From positions 248,001 to 312,000 of the forward strand of contig NZ_JAAAMI010000001.1 of NCBI RefSeq assembly GCF_010500845.1: a stretch of DNA of 64,000 nucleotides. Direction: 5' to 3'. The stretch comes from Flagellimonas sediminis. Its GTDB lineage: Bacteria > Bacteroidota > Bacteroidia > Flavobacteriales > Flavobacteriaceae. Positions 1 to 6,921 of the stretch are shown here, piece by piece; positions within the stretch are counted from its first letter, which is position 1; every line of letters starts with the position of its first letter. The notes under the pieces were generated by a model. That model was not told the DNA's origin, made no database searches, and saw only the letters and a program-made list of their open reading frames with translations. The position numbers were made by a program, and so were the translations under genes.

Positions 1-1
1 T

Positions 2-190
2 TCTGGTAGAATGTTGAGTCGAGAACTGAAAGAATTAGAGATCAATCATCTAATCACAAGAACGGTTTTAGACACTCAACCCGTAACTGTGGAATATGAA
101 ATAACGGAATACGGCTCAACCCTCAAGAATTTGACCAGTACAATGGCCGAATGGGGTATGACCCATAGAAGAAAGATAATTGGCAAATAG
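2..190 (+). CDS. HxlR-family regulator, C-terminal part (cut by window edge)
   Basis: The window opens inside this gene; 62 C-terminal residues and the stop are visible. They include a wing-helix pattern (RMLSRELKELE, then YEITEYGSTL) and a closing MAEWG motif, typical of HxlR winged-helix DNA-binding proteins. Members sense electrophiles or oxidants and control adjacent oxidoreductase genes. It resembles the complete HxlR gene at 3719 but is clearly not identical. The start and any sensor cysteine lie outside the window. Family assignment is fairly sure; the signal sensed is unknown. Confidence 0.75.
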   Translation, partial: SGRMLSRELKELEINHLITRTVLDTQPVTVEYEITEYGSTLKNLTSTMAEWGMTHRRKIIGK

Positions 191-213
191 AGATAACAAC
201 TGAAAGTATGCGC

Positions 214-352
214 TACCGCCAACAACGGTTCACTGCTAACAACGGGGAGTCGGGTAAATGTCCATTTTAAACATTATTTATGAATACGATGAACAAGAAA
301 AATACGCGTTCCTACTCCAGCAACTTGTGGTAACAAAGACCGTTAGCAACAA
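214..352 (+). repeat. Imperfect inverted spacer repeat, copy A
   Basis: Outer arms GCCAACAACGGT (218-229) and ACCGTTAGCAAC (339-350) are nearly reverse complements, and an inner GGAGT/ACTCC pair (246-250/313-317) continues the symmetry. The right half (GAAAAATACGCG near 297) matches the right halves of copies E and B. It separates the HxlR fragment from the Crp/Fnr gene. One of five related spacers in the first 6.3 kb. Confidence 0.6.
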
Positions 353-363
353 TGAAAACCAAA

Positions 364-381
364 CTTTTTACCACTGGATAA
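364..381 (+). promoter_or_regulatory. Candidate operator half of Crp/Fnr gene
   Basis: The 10-mer CTTTTTACCA (364-373) followed by CTGGATAA recurs as CTTTTTACCA (988-997) followed by TTTGGTAAA upstream of the dehydrogenase gene. Here the second arm is degenerate (GGATAA against GGTAAA). It lies 35 bp before the chosen start codon. Confidence 0.35.
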
Positions 382-415
382 TTTAAGAAAATTGAAATTT
401 CCTCAACTTGCGATA

Positions 416-982
416 ATGAAAGAATTATTAGAATATATTTTCCAATTTGGAAATCTGAATTCGCAACAGATTAATCTGATTAAAAATAAAGTAACTCAAG
501 TAGAACTTAGAAAAGACGCCTATTTTTCAGAAGCAGGTAAAATACCGAATCAAGTTGCATTTGTGGTGGAAGGTGTTTTTAGAGGTTGTTACTATAACAA
601 TAAAGGCGAAGAAATAACTCGCTGTTTTATTCAGGAAAATAGCATTATGTGCGATTATGTGAATTTTGAAGCGAATGCTGTTTCTTCCGAATACTTACAG
701 TCGTGTACCGATAGTAAGCTGATTGTTTTTTCACGGCAAACCTGGGAAGAACTTTCACAAATTATGGTGAGCTGGGACGCTATTAAAAGTAAGATGGTTC
801 AGATTTGTATGTACCAAAAATCCAGAAAAAATCCAGTAATTTCTCAAGATGCTACCACACGCTATTTGGAGTTTATCGAAAATCACCCCGCACTGGTTAA
901 TCGTATTCCTTTGGCATCTATATCTTCTTACCTAGGTGTAACTCCACAGTCGCTAAGCCGAATTCGGAAAAATATAAGCTAA
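416..982 (+). CDS. Crp/Fnr-family transcriptional regulator
   Basis: A 188-residue protein with an N-terminal cyclic-nucleotide-binding-fold beta-roll (about residues 20-110) and a C-terminal helix-turn-helix whose recognition helix reads GVTPQSLSRIRK, the hallmark of small Bacteroidota Crp/Fnr regulators. I see no iron-sulfur cysteine cluster, so FNR-like oxygen sensing is unlikely; the ligand is unknown. I chose the ATG at 416; a TTG at 392 in the same frame is possible. A short-chain dehydrogenase follows 77 bp downstream on the same strand. A shared CTTTTTACCA element lies upstream of both genes, so auto- and target regulation is a reasonable inference. Confidence 0.8.
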   Translation: MKELLEYIFQFGNLNSQQINLIKNKVTQVELRKDAYFSEAGKIPNQVAFVVEGVFRGCYYNNKGEEITRCFIQENSIMCDYVNFEANAVSSEYLQSCTDSKLIVFSRQTWEELSQIMVSWDAIKSKMVQICMYQKSRKNPVISQDATTRYLEFIENHPALVNRIPLASISSYLGVTPQSLSRIRKNIS

Positions 983-987
983 AAACG

Positions 988-1006
988 CTTTTTACCATTT
1001 GGTAAA
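988..1006 (+). promoter_or_regulatory. Palindromic operator candidate before the SDR gene
   Basis: TTTACC (991-996) and GGTAAA (1001-1006) form a perfect 6-bp inverted repeat around ATTT. It overlaps a TTTG (998-1001) that could be a -33 element, with a loose TA....TTTG at 1026-1035 as -7. The position suits control by the Crp/Fnr protein encoded just upstream; that link is inference. Confidence 0.45.
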
Positions 1007-1059
1007 TCCATTCAATTTTAATCGATAGAACTTTGTGTCAACATTAAAAGTGAATTGAA

Positions 1060-1800
1060 ATGAAAAAAGTATTAGTTACAGGAGCCAATAAAGGTATTGG
1101 CTTTGACACAGCTAAATTATTATTACAAAAAGGCTATTATGTTTATCTTGGTAGCAGAAGTAATCAAAAAGGGTCATCGGCTGTTGATAAATTGAAAGCT
1201 GAAGGTTTAACCAAAGTCGCGTGTATTGAAATCGACGTAACAGATGACAATTCAGTCAAAACTGCTCGCGAAAAAATAGGTAAAGCAACTGGTGTTTTGG
1301 ATATTTTGATTAACAATGCAGGCATAAATGGAGGAAGTGATCCTTATACAGCTTTAGAAGCTCAACCAGAAGAATTTAAAGCAGCATTTGATGTCAACGT
1401 AATTGGGACATCAAGAGTTACTAAAGCATTTATTGATTTGCTTAAAAATTCGGAAGAACCCAGAATCGTAAATTTAAGTACCAGTGTGGGGTCCCTAAGT
1501 TTACAAAGTGACCCAAACTGGCCAGCTTACAAGTATGCGAAATATGCCGTTTATGCAGCTTCTAAAGCCGCTTTAAATATGTACACCATCCATTTAGCTT
1601 ACGAACTTCGGGATACAAACTTTAAAGTAAATGCAGTTTGTCCAGGATTAACGGCTACCGATTTCACGTTTGGAAATGGCGGAGAAGTGGAAACTGCAGC
1701 TAGAAGAGTTGTAAAATATGCAACAATTGGCCAGGACGGACCAACAGGCAAATTCTTTAGTGAAGAAACAAATCCTGAAACAGAGGAAATTGATTGGTAA
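1060..1800 (+). CDS. Short-chain dehydrogenase/reductase (carbonyl-reductase-like)
   Basis: A 246-residue classical SDR. The cofactor loop TGANKGIG is at residues 7-14, NNAG at 85-88, a structural Asn at 113, the catalytic Ser near 140-142 and YAASK (Tyr165, Lys169) follow. The insertion before the active-site Tyr (WPAYKYAKYAV) resembles plant and animal carbonyl reductases. It should reduce aldehydes, ketones or quinones with NADPH in the cytoplasm; the substrate cannot be read from sequence. It sits 77 bp after the Crp/Fnr regulator gene behind a palindrome and is followed by a terminator hairpin. Confidence 0.85.
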   Translation: MKKVLVTGANKGIGFDTAKLLLQKGYYVYLGSRSNQKGSSAVDKLKAEGLTKVACIEIDVTDDNSVKTAREKIGKATGVLDILINNAGINGGSDPYTALEAQPEEFKAAFDVNVIGTSRVTKAFIDLLKNSEEPRIVNLSTSVGSLSLQSDPNWPAYKYAKYAVYAASKAALNMYTIHLAYELRDTNFKVNAVCPGLTATDFTFGNGGEVETAARRVVKYATIGQDGPTGKFFSEETNPETEEIDW

Positions 1801-1807
1801 TAAAGAG

Positions 1808-1945
1808 AGCGAACAGCTAATAATGTATATAAAAAAATAGCAGAAAAGAGCTAATCATTGATTTGTTCCTTTTCTGCATTTTTTTGAATCGAAAATAAGC
1901 GCCTACAAATCTGCTAATTTTCATATACGAAACGTTGGAGCAAGC
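1808..1945 (+). repeat. Imperfect inverted spacer repeat, copy E
   Basis: The left part AGCTAATAATGTATATAA (1815-1832) resembles GCCAACAATGTATAACC of copy B. The right part CGAAAATAAGCGCCTACAAA (1890-1909) and TATACGAAACGTTGGAGCA (1924-1942) align with 4597-4650 of copy B (19 of 24 identical over the first block). A terminator hairpin lies inside it. Confidence 0.55.
1840..1885 (+). terminator. Rho-independent terminator after SDR gene
   Basis: GCAGAAAAG (1840-1848) pairs perfectly with CTTTTCTGC (1869-1877), a 9-bp stem with a 20-nt loop, followed by seven T (1879-1885). It lies 40 bp after the dehydrogenase stop codon. Confidence 0.7.
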
Positions 1946-1978
1946 TGAAAATCCTTATCCTAACAATTACATTCAACT

Positions 1979-2641
1979 CTATTTATTTTTTAAATGGTTG
2001 ATGATTTCTGAAACTTCTACGCGGTTTCTGTAGTCGCCACCCAGAGATTTTGCAAAAGAAACTGTTGAGTCCTTTTCGATGATAAAAACTGCAGGAACTG
2101 GTAGCTCTTTTGAATCGTCAGAATAGTGAGCGTCAAAATCTAATCCGAGATTTTTCATCGTATTTAGTGGTGCCTCCGCATTTTTGAATACAGTGGTGTA
2201 TTTTCGCGCAACATGATTTCCTTCGTCACTCAAGACCTCAAAATTGAGTTCATTTTTCTCCTTTATATTTAAAGACTCATCAGGTGTTTGTGGAGAGATT
2301 GCAACTAATTCCGCACCTAATGCATGAATCTTATCTAAGGATTGTTGGTAATGAGCCAACTGTAGATTGCAATAGGGACACCAGGACCCTCTGTAAAATG
2401 TGAGGACAACCTTACTATTTTGCAGTAATTCGGTTAAAAGTAGTGTTTTACCGGTAGCATTACTAAGTGAAAAGTCTGGTGCTTTGTCGCCAACTTGGAG
2501 TTTTATAATGGACGAGTGGTTTTCCTGAAGACTTTCAGCATCGGCATCAAAAATTTCAAGTGCTTCTTTGGGAAGCATATTCGCTAAATCATCTCGCAAG
2601 CCTTTTAAGTTTTCCTGATAGTTGTTTTTTGGTGAATTCAT
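1979..2641 (-). CDS. AhpC/TSA-type peroxiredoxin-like protein
   Basis: A 220-residue thioredoxin-fold protein. GDKAPDFSLSNATGK (about residues 51-65) is the usual peroxiredoxin opening, and FYRGSWCPYCNLQL carries Cys88 and Cys91 in a CxxC arrangement. This is characteristic of the peroxiredoxin-like AhpC/TSA branch rather than a classic 2-Cys Prx with a distant resolving Cys. Probably a cytosolic thiol peroxidase or reductase against peroxides; there is no signal peptide. It is transcribed towards the SDR at 1060 and separated by spacer E. The neighbouring sensor and reductase genes fit an oxidative or electrophile stress role (inference). Confidence 0.8.
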   Translation of the reverse strand: MNSPKNNYQENLKGLRDDLANMLPKEALEIFDADAESLQENHSSIIKLQVGDKAPDFSLSNATGKTLLLTELLQNSKVVLTFYRGSWCPYCNLQLAHYQQSLDKIHALGAELVAISPQTPDESLNIKEKNELNFEVLSDEGNHVARKYTTVFKNAEAPLNTMKNLGLDFDAHYSDDSKELPVPAVFIIEKDSTVSFAKSLGGDYRNRVEVSEIINHLKNK

Positions 2642-2853
2642 AATAGTTTATTCGAATTTCAAATTGAATAATCGGTTAAGCTTGCAATCAAAGTCATGAT
2701 TTTTACTTTAGTTGGGTTGCAATAGCAAACTCAAAAATTTTAAATGGACTGACTATTTCTCAACTAATTGTCATCATAACAATATGATTACAAGCTTATA
2801 ATTGATTTTTTAAATTATTTGTTTTTATTATGCCCCTTACTGGAAACGTTCAA

Positions 2854-3603
2854 TCAAAGTTGTGACCATCCACCATCTACAACTATCTCTGCTCCTAACA
2901 TGAATGAAGATTCATCACTGGCCAAAAATAAATAGCCCTTCGCCATCTCTTCCGCAGTACCAACACGTTTTATAGGTACCCCGCTCGCTAATTCCTCGCG
3001 TAGCCCTTTTACTTGCTCTGGAGACAACCCTAATCTTCCGTGAATTGGAGTTTCTACGTGACCAGGAGAGAATACATTAACCCTAATTTTTCGACTCAAT
3101 AGGTCTGCAGAAAAGTTGCGGGCTAAGGCGCGAACCGCTGCTTTACTTGCCGAATAAACAGATGCATTCTCAACACCCACTTCTGCGGCAGCAGAACCGG
3201 TAATTACTATTGAAGCACCGTCATTCAAATAGGGCAAAGCTTTTTGAACAGTGAAGAAAGTCCCTTTAAAATTGATATCGACGATTTCATCAAAAAGCGC
3301 TTCCGAAAAGTCTGTAAGAGGAGCTCCTTTAAATATACCAGCATTTACAATTAGGACATCAATCTTACCCATTTTTGACTCAACCTCCTGAAACGCATCA
3401 TCTAAAGAATCTAGATTGAGGACATCCGCTTTTATAGCTAAAGTTTCATTTCCGATTTGATTGGCAGCATCTTTCAACGTATTTTCATCCCTACCTGTAA
3501 TGGCCACCTTTGCGCCTTCACCTGCAAAAAGTTCAGCGGTTGCTAAACCAATACCACTATTACCACCTGTAATAAGCGCTACCTTGTTATTTAGTTTTCC
3601 CAT
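2854..3603 (-). CDS. SDR-family oxidoreductase, divergent from HxlR regulator
   Basis: A 249-residue classical SDR. TGGNSGIG is at residues 12-19, NAG at 87-89, Asn111, Ser137 and YSASK (Tyr150, Lys154). The C-terminus GGWSQL is the usual SDR ending. I start at the ATG at 3603 (MGKLNNKVAL); an upstream ATG at 3633 would add ten residues that do not belong to the fold. It is divergent from an HxlR regulator gene across 115 bp, a very common pairing in which the regulator represses the reductase until an electrophile modifies it. Substrate unknown. Confidence 0.85.
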   Translation of the reverse strand: MGKLNNKVALITGGNSGIGLATAELFAGEGAKVAITGRDENTLKDAANQIGNETLAIKADVLNLDSLDDAFQEVESKMGKIDVLIVNAGIFKGAPLTDFSEALFDEIVDINFKGTFFTVQKALPYLNDGASIVITGSAAAEVGVENASVYSASKAAVRALARNFSADLLSRKIRVNVFSPGHVETPIHGRLGLSPEQVKGLREELASGVPIKRVGTAEEMAKGYLFLASDESSFMLGAEIVVDGGWSQL

Positions 3604-3718
3604 TTTTATAATTTTAGGTTTTAAAGAAGACAAAACTATACCTAGATTTTATAGCGCACAAAAAGTTGGGTACATACAATTTGGTTCGTATTATTGCCAA
3701 GTCAATTAAATAGATACT

Positions 3719-4081
3719 ATGCGAAAATCAAATTCGACTAATTTTTTAAATGAAAAGGCTCTGGCCGAACATTGCGGAGTTACATATGCAATGACGCTCT
3801 TAACCGGGCGTTGGAAGATTAATATTTTATGGATGCTTAAAATTGGGGTCAACCGATATGGTTCGATGAAGAGAGAAATAGCTGGTATTTCAGAAAAGAT
3901 GCTTACCCAGCGTCTAAAAGAACTTGAAGAAGATGGCTTGATAATTAGAAAAGACTTTAAAACAATACCTCCCAGAGTAGAATACAGTTTGAGTGAAGCA
4001 GGTGAAAAATTATCGCCTATTTTGGGCCTGTTATCAGATTGGGGTGACACCATCAGACCAATTTTGGACGAGAATGATTAG
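3719..4081 (+). CDS. HxlR-family transcriptional regulator
   Basis: A 120-residue winged-helix protein. LTGRWKINILWML (about residues 28-40) is the signature HxlR helix, followed by RYGSMKREIAGISEKMLTQR and the wing RVEYSLSEAGEKL, ending in SDWGD. Cys19 (EHCGVTYA) is in the N-terminal position where YodB/HypR-type members carry a redox-sensing cysteine, so thiol-based sensing is plausible but not shown. The divergent SDR at 2854-3603 is the likely target. TTGG (3681-3684) and CCAA (3697-3700) between them form a weak inverted repeat that might be part of an operator. Confidence 0.85.
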   Translation: MRKSNSTNFLNEKALAEHCGVTYAMTLLTGRWKINILWMLKIGVNRYGSMKREIAGISEKMLTQRLKELEEDGLIIRKDFKTIPPRVEYSLSEAGEKLSPILGLLSDWGDTIRPILDEND

Positions 4082-4233
4082 TTTTTTGCAAATCAAAATG
4101 GAATTGCGGTTTTTTCGAAAAGTTAATTACAAGGCTGCCATTGTAGGATTTTCTGAAGTAAACAAAAAAGATAGTAAAACAGAAATCGATTTCTGATAAC
4201 ACCGAAAAAATTAAAATCCTGTTTAGTTTGATA

Positions 4234-4497
4234 ATGGTTCAATTGAATAACACACTGAATTCTAATGTTGTTTGTTTGGTATTCTTTTTAAAGATAGTTT
4301 CGAAAATAATGAGAATATTCGAAACCATTCCGAGAGTATAAACCTTTGAAAATGTATTAGTTGAATAGGAAACTGAAGATTTACTCGGACCAAACGAGTC
4401 TCAAAATTTCAAACTAATTGGAAATGGAATTTATATTAGTGTGACTGAAACTCACGGTGGTGGAATAATATTTTGGAACGGAATATCAAAGGTATAA
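4234..4497 (+). pseudogene. Decayed coding remnant of unknown family
   Basis: One frame reads as plausible protein with two in-frame stops (TAA at 4339, TAG at 4366): RIFETIPRV, TFENVLVE, then ETEDLLGPNESQNFK, GNGIYISVTETHGGG and IIFWNGISKV before a final TAA. The last 43 codons are uninterrupted and protein-like. I do not recognise the family. It sits between the HxlR gene and spacer B. The rest of the 587-base gap 4082-4668 holds spacer B and otherwise nothing I can support. Confidence 0.4.
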
Positions 4498-4517
4498 CAT
4501 AGAATAAAAAGCCAGTT

Positions 4518-4650
4518 GCCAACAATGTATAACCGCAATTACGGCGGATTCGACTGCGTCCGAATCCACTCGGAATTGCTAAAGTCTGTGCCAAACCGAA
4601 AATAAACGCATATAAAACCGTAACTGACGGTTATACGAGACCGTTGTGCA
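4518..4650 (+). repeat. Imperfect inverted spacer repeat, copy B
   Basis: The best preserved copy. The left arm GCCAACAATGTATAACCG (4518-4535) with TTACGG pairs with CCGTAACTGACGGTTATACG (4618-4637) and GTTGTGC. The right arm carries a few extra unpaired bases (GAGACC), so the hairpin is bulged. An inner perfect 7-bp hairpin GGATTCG (4546-4552)/CGAATCC (4561-4567) lies inside. It ends only 18 bp before the likely start of the next gene. Confidence 0.65.
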
Positions 4651-4668
4651 TAATTTAAAAATCATATC

Positions 4669-5187
4669 CTGAAACAAATATTTGAATATAAATCGAGATG
4701 GATTTGGTACTTCTTTTGGAGTTGGCTTCTCTTGGGAATAATTCTAGTTTACTGGCTATTTATTGATAAGTCCGAAATTTTAGTTGCAATAAAAAATCTG
4801 GACTTGCCACAAATACTCAAATATGGAATTCTTACTTGTTTTTTAGTTCTTATCATTAACGAGTTGCTTTGGTTCTTATTTGGAAAGTATGAGATAACAA
4901 TTGATCTAAAAAAAATATGCACCAGAAAAAGATTTGGACTTTATAACTTAAAAAAGAATTACAAAATATCGGAAATCACTAATCTCAATATTCTTCACAA
5001 TGTCAAGAGTGACCCATCCATCAGATTAAATATGTTTTGGAGGCTATATGCTCCTCAAAAGGAGGTTCTCGGCTTTGAATACAACGGAAAGGAAAGAAAA
5101 ATAGGAATGGGAACTAAGAATTTTGACGCAAGGGAAATTAAAAATAAAATAGAAGAAAATAAAAACTATGCACAACAATGGCTATAA
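4669..5187 (+). CDS. Small two-helix membrane protein with cytosolic PH-like tail
   Basis: About 172 residues: two hydrophobic helices (about residues 11-33 and 46-69), then a charged soluble domain (EITIDLKKICTRKRFGLYNL, then EVLGFEYNGKERKIGMGTK) that looks like a bacterial PH-like beta-sandwich. No function is recognisable. The reading frame is open and membrane-like well upstream of the first possible TTG (4732). The best N-terminus, KQIFEYKSRWIWYFFW, begins right after a CTG at 4669 where an ATG would be expected, so the gene uses a rare start or has lost its ATG. Its stop codon lies inside spacer C. Flanked by spacers B and C as a single-gene unit. Confidence 0.55.
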   Translation: MKQIFEYKSRWIWYFFWSWLLLGIILVYWLFIDKSEILVAIKNLDLPQILKYGILTCFLVLIINELLWFLFGKYEITIDLKKICTRKRFGLYNLKKNYKISEITNLNILHNVKSDPSIRLNMFWRLYAPQKEVLGFEYNGKERKIGMGTKNFDAREIKNKIEENKNYAQQWL

Positions 5188-5305
5188 GTAATTGCTTGTT
5201 CTCGCTTGCTTCTGAAAATCCGCGCAAATTTTCAATTTATTTTGTACTTACTTCATTAACCTTTAAACCATAAAAGTACTGATATCCAAGACCATTGTGT
5301 GCAAC
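5169..5305 (+). repeat. Imperfect inverted spacer repeat, copy C
   Basis: Terminal arms TGCACAACAATGG (5169-5181) and CCATTGTGTGCA (5292-5303) are reverse complements apart from one extra base. The adjoining GTAATT/GTAC blocks extend the symmetry with a bulge (CCAAGA). The stop codon of the upstream gene (5185-5187) is inside the left arm, and the Mrr gene starts 24 bp after the right arm. Confidence 0.65.
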
Positions 5306-5328
5306 TTTAAACGAATCGCAAAAAATAA

Positions 5329-6192
5329 ATGACTGAAAGATTTAAATACAAATTTAACGACCTTTTTAATCCAACACTAAAAGCTTTACATAGTTTGGGT
5401 GGTTCAGCTTCTGTCTCAGAAATTGAGGACTTTGTTGTTGAGTTACTCAACTTGACAGAAGAGGAAATTGGTGACATACATAGAGGTACAACAACAAAAC
5501 TGAATTATAGATTGAGATGGGCAAGAAATTATCTTAAAAATTATGGTCTTTTAGAAAATTCCGAAAGAGGCGTTTGGGCATTAACACCAAAAGGACTTAA
5601 AACTGATGAGGTTGACCCAAAAGTAGTTGGTAGAAAAGTAAGAGAATTAAACAAAAAGAAGCGAAAAGCAAAACAATCGGAATCGATTGATATTATAAAT
5701 GAATCTTCAGATGAGACCGAAGAAAATGAAATTACTTGGAAAGAAGAGCTTCTAAACAAAATCAAAGATATTTCTCCAGCGGGTTTTGAAAGACTTTGTC
5801 AAAGATTTTTACGAGAATTAGGGTTTCAAAATGTAGAAGTAACAGGGAAACCGAATGATGGAGGCATTGACGGAAAAGGAATATTAAGACTTGGTGGAAT
5901 TTTATCTTTTCACGTTGTTTTTCAAGCCAAAAGATATAAAGAAACTGTGAGCCCAAGTGTAATTAGAGATTTTCGTGGTTCAATGAGTGCCAATGTAGAT
6001 AAAGGATTGGTGATAACAACAGGTCGATTTACTAGAGAAGCAAGAAAAGAAGCTCAACGTGATGGGGCTTTACCAATTGATTTGATTGATGGAGATTCTC
6101 TTGCAGAAAAACTCAAAGAATTAAAAATGGGAATTCAAGTTGAGTTTGTAGAAAAAGTTAATGTAAATATTAACTGGTACGATAGCATATAA
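5329..6192 (+). CDS. mrr: Mrr-family restriction endonuclease
   Basis: A 287-residue protein in two parts. The N-terminal winged-helix domain (about residues 8-95, Mrr_N type, ending GVWALTPKG) should bind DNA. The C-terminal PD-(D/E)xK nuclease (about 148-265) shows FERLCQRFLRELGF, the acidic GGIDGKG (Asp181) and FQAKRYK (Gln199, Lys201), all the catalytic landmarks of Mrr_cat. Mrr enzymes are type IV systems cleaving modified DNA or responding to foreign methylation. No methyltransferase or specificity gene is next to it, so it appears solo. It lies between spacers C and D as a single-gene unit, which fits an acquired defence gene. Confidence 0.88.
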   Translation: MTERFKYKFNDLFNPTLKALHSLGGSASVSEIEDFVVELLNLTEEEIGDIHRGTTTKLNYRLRWARNYLKNYGLLENSERGVWALTPKGLKTDEVDPKVVGRKVRELNKKKRKAKQSESIDIINESSDETEENEITWKEELLNKIKDISPAGFERLCQRFLRELGFQNVEVTGKPNDGGIDGKGILRLGGILSFHVVFQAKRYKETVSPSVIRDFRGSMSANVDKGLVITTGRFTREARKEAQRDGALPIDLIDGDSLAEKLKELKMGIQVEFVEKVNVNINWYDSI

Positions 6193-6197
6193 AAGCA

Positions 6198-6250
6198 GCA
6201 CACAACAATGGCTTTAAGTAATTTCTAAATAACCATCCATAGCCAAGACC
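6198..6250 (+). repeat. Shortened spacer repeat, copy D
   Basis: CACAACAATGGCTTTAAGTAATT (6201-6223) matches CACAACAATGGCTATAAGTAATT of copy C with one difference. CCATAGCCAAGACC (6237-6250) matches ATATCCAAGACC at the far end of C. The middle and the terminal right arm are missing, so this copy is degenerate. It marks the right end of the AT-rich cassette-like stretch. Confidence 0.55.
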
Positions 6251-6261
6251 TTAAAAAAATT

Positions 6262-6825
6262 ATGAAAAACAACCTGATATTACTAGTAATTGCTTTGACT
6301 TCAAGCCTTGCCAAAGCCCAGTTTATAAAGGAAAAAGCCATAAATGTCCAAATTGGATATGGATTAACAGCTCCATATAACAGCTTTTATGATATTGCCG
6401 ATGACGGTTTTTTTGCACAAGGGGAATTAGTGCTAAAAGCCGCATCTTGGGTTGAATTTAGACCTTATGCCGGTTTTATCCTGACCAGTTCCAATGGAAA
6501 AGATATCAATGGCAATCCAACGGATGAAAAAGCAGAAACAAAAGCCTTTTTACTTGGCGGCAAAACTAGGGTACAAGCACCCATACCATGGGTGGCACCT
6601 TATGTGGAAATTGGAATAGGAACCTCTATAGGGAAATTTGAAACCTTTACCTATTTTGATGATATCGATAAGAGTGGCATCATTCATCATATCCCTTTTG
6701 CATTTGGATTGGAATTGGGGAGAAACAACAATGTTGATTTAGGACTTACTTACTACTTTCAACCATCCGTTCAGCAGTTTGCTGGAGCCCTTGCCGTTGG
6801 AATCACCATACCGCTGAGAAATTAA
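6262..6825 (+). CDS. Outer-membrane beta-barrel protein, small
   Basis: A 187-residue protein with a Sec signal peptide (MKNNLILLVIALTSSLAKAQ, cleavage after AKA). The mature part has alternating aromatic/polar strands (INVQIGYGLTAPYN, WVEFRPYAGFIL, VDLGLTYYFQPS) and ends GITIPLRN. This fits an 8-strand OmpW/OmpA-like barrel of the outer membrane, function unknown. It begins 12 bp after the degenerate spacer D, so its promoter may lie in or before the spacer. Confidence 0.7.
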   Translation: MKNNLILLVIALTSSLAKAQFIKEKAINVQIGYGLTAPYNSFYDIADDGFFAQGELVLKAASWVEFRPYAGFILTSSNGKDINGNPTDEKAETKAFLLGGKTRVQAPIPWVAPYVEIGIGTSIGKFETFTYFDDIDKSGIIHHIPFAFGLELGRNNNVDLGLTYYFQPSVQQFAGALAVGITIPLRN

Positions 6826-6872
6826 AAATACAATTATCAGTCTGTAATCATCCGCTATCACAACCTCAAAAA

Positions 6873-6904
6873 TTTGGAATTGATTCGTTTTTGGTGTATT
6901 TTTG
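6873..6904 (+). promoter_or_regulatory. Bacteroidota-type promoter of the parDE operon
   Basis: TTTG at 6873-6876, then 20 nt, then TATTTTTG at 6897-6904 gives an exact TTTG-N20-TAnnTTTG promoter. The start codon of the antitoxin gene is at 6922, which leaves a leader of about a dozen bases. Confidence 0.65.
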
Positions 6905-6911
6905 CACCAAA
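6890..6911 (+). promoter_or_regulatory. Palindromic operator over the parDE -7 box
   Basis: TTTGGTG (6890-6896) and CACCAAA (6905-6911) are perfect 7-bp inverted arms, and the 8-bp spacer is exactly the -7 element TATTTTTG. A ribbon-helix-helix antitoxin bound here would block RNA polymerase, the normal autoregulation of ParD-type antitoxins. Confidence 0.6.
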
Positions 6912-6921
6912 TAGATGATTT

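Noticed and set aside
4098..4196. 32-codon frame after the HxlR gene
   Set aside because: Too short and without a recognisable motif to call a gene; it may be part of decayed sequence.
4298..4324. TTTCGAA ... TTCGAAA pair as operator
   Set aside because: The arms are self-palindromic hexamers in AT-rich decayed sequence with no functional gene downstream; chance is likely.
214..6250. Calling the spacers integron attC sites
   Set aside because: The hairpins and gene spacing are suggestive, but canonical GTTRRRY core sites are not clear and no integrase is present, so I leave them as repeats.
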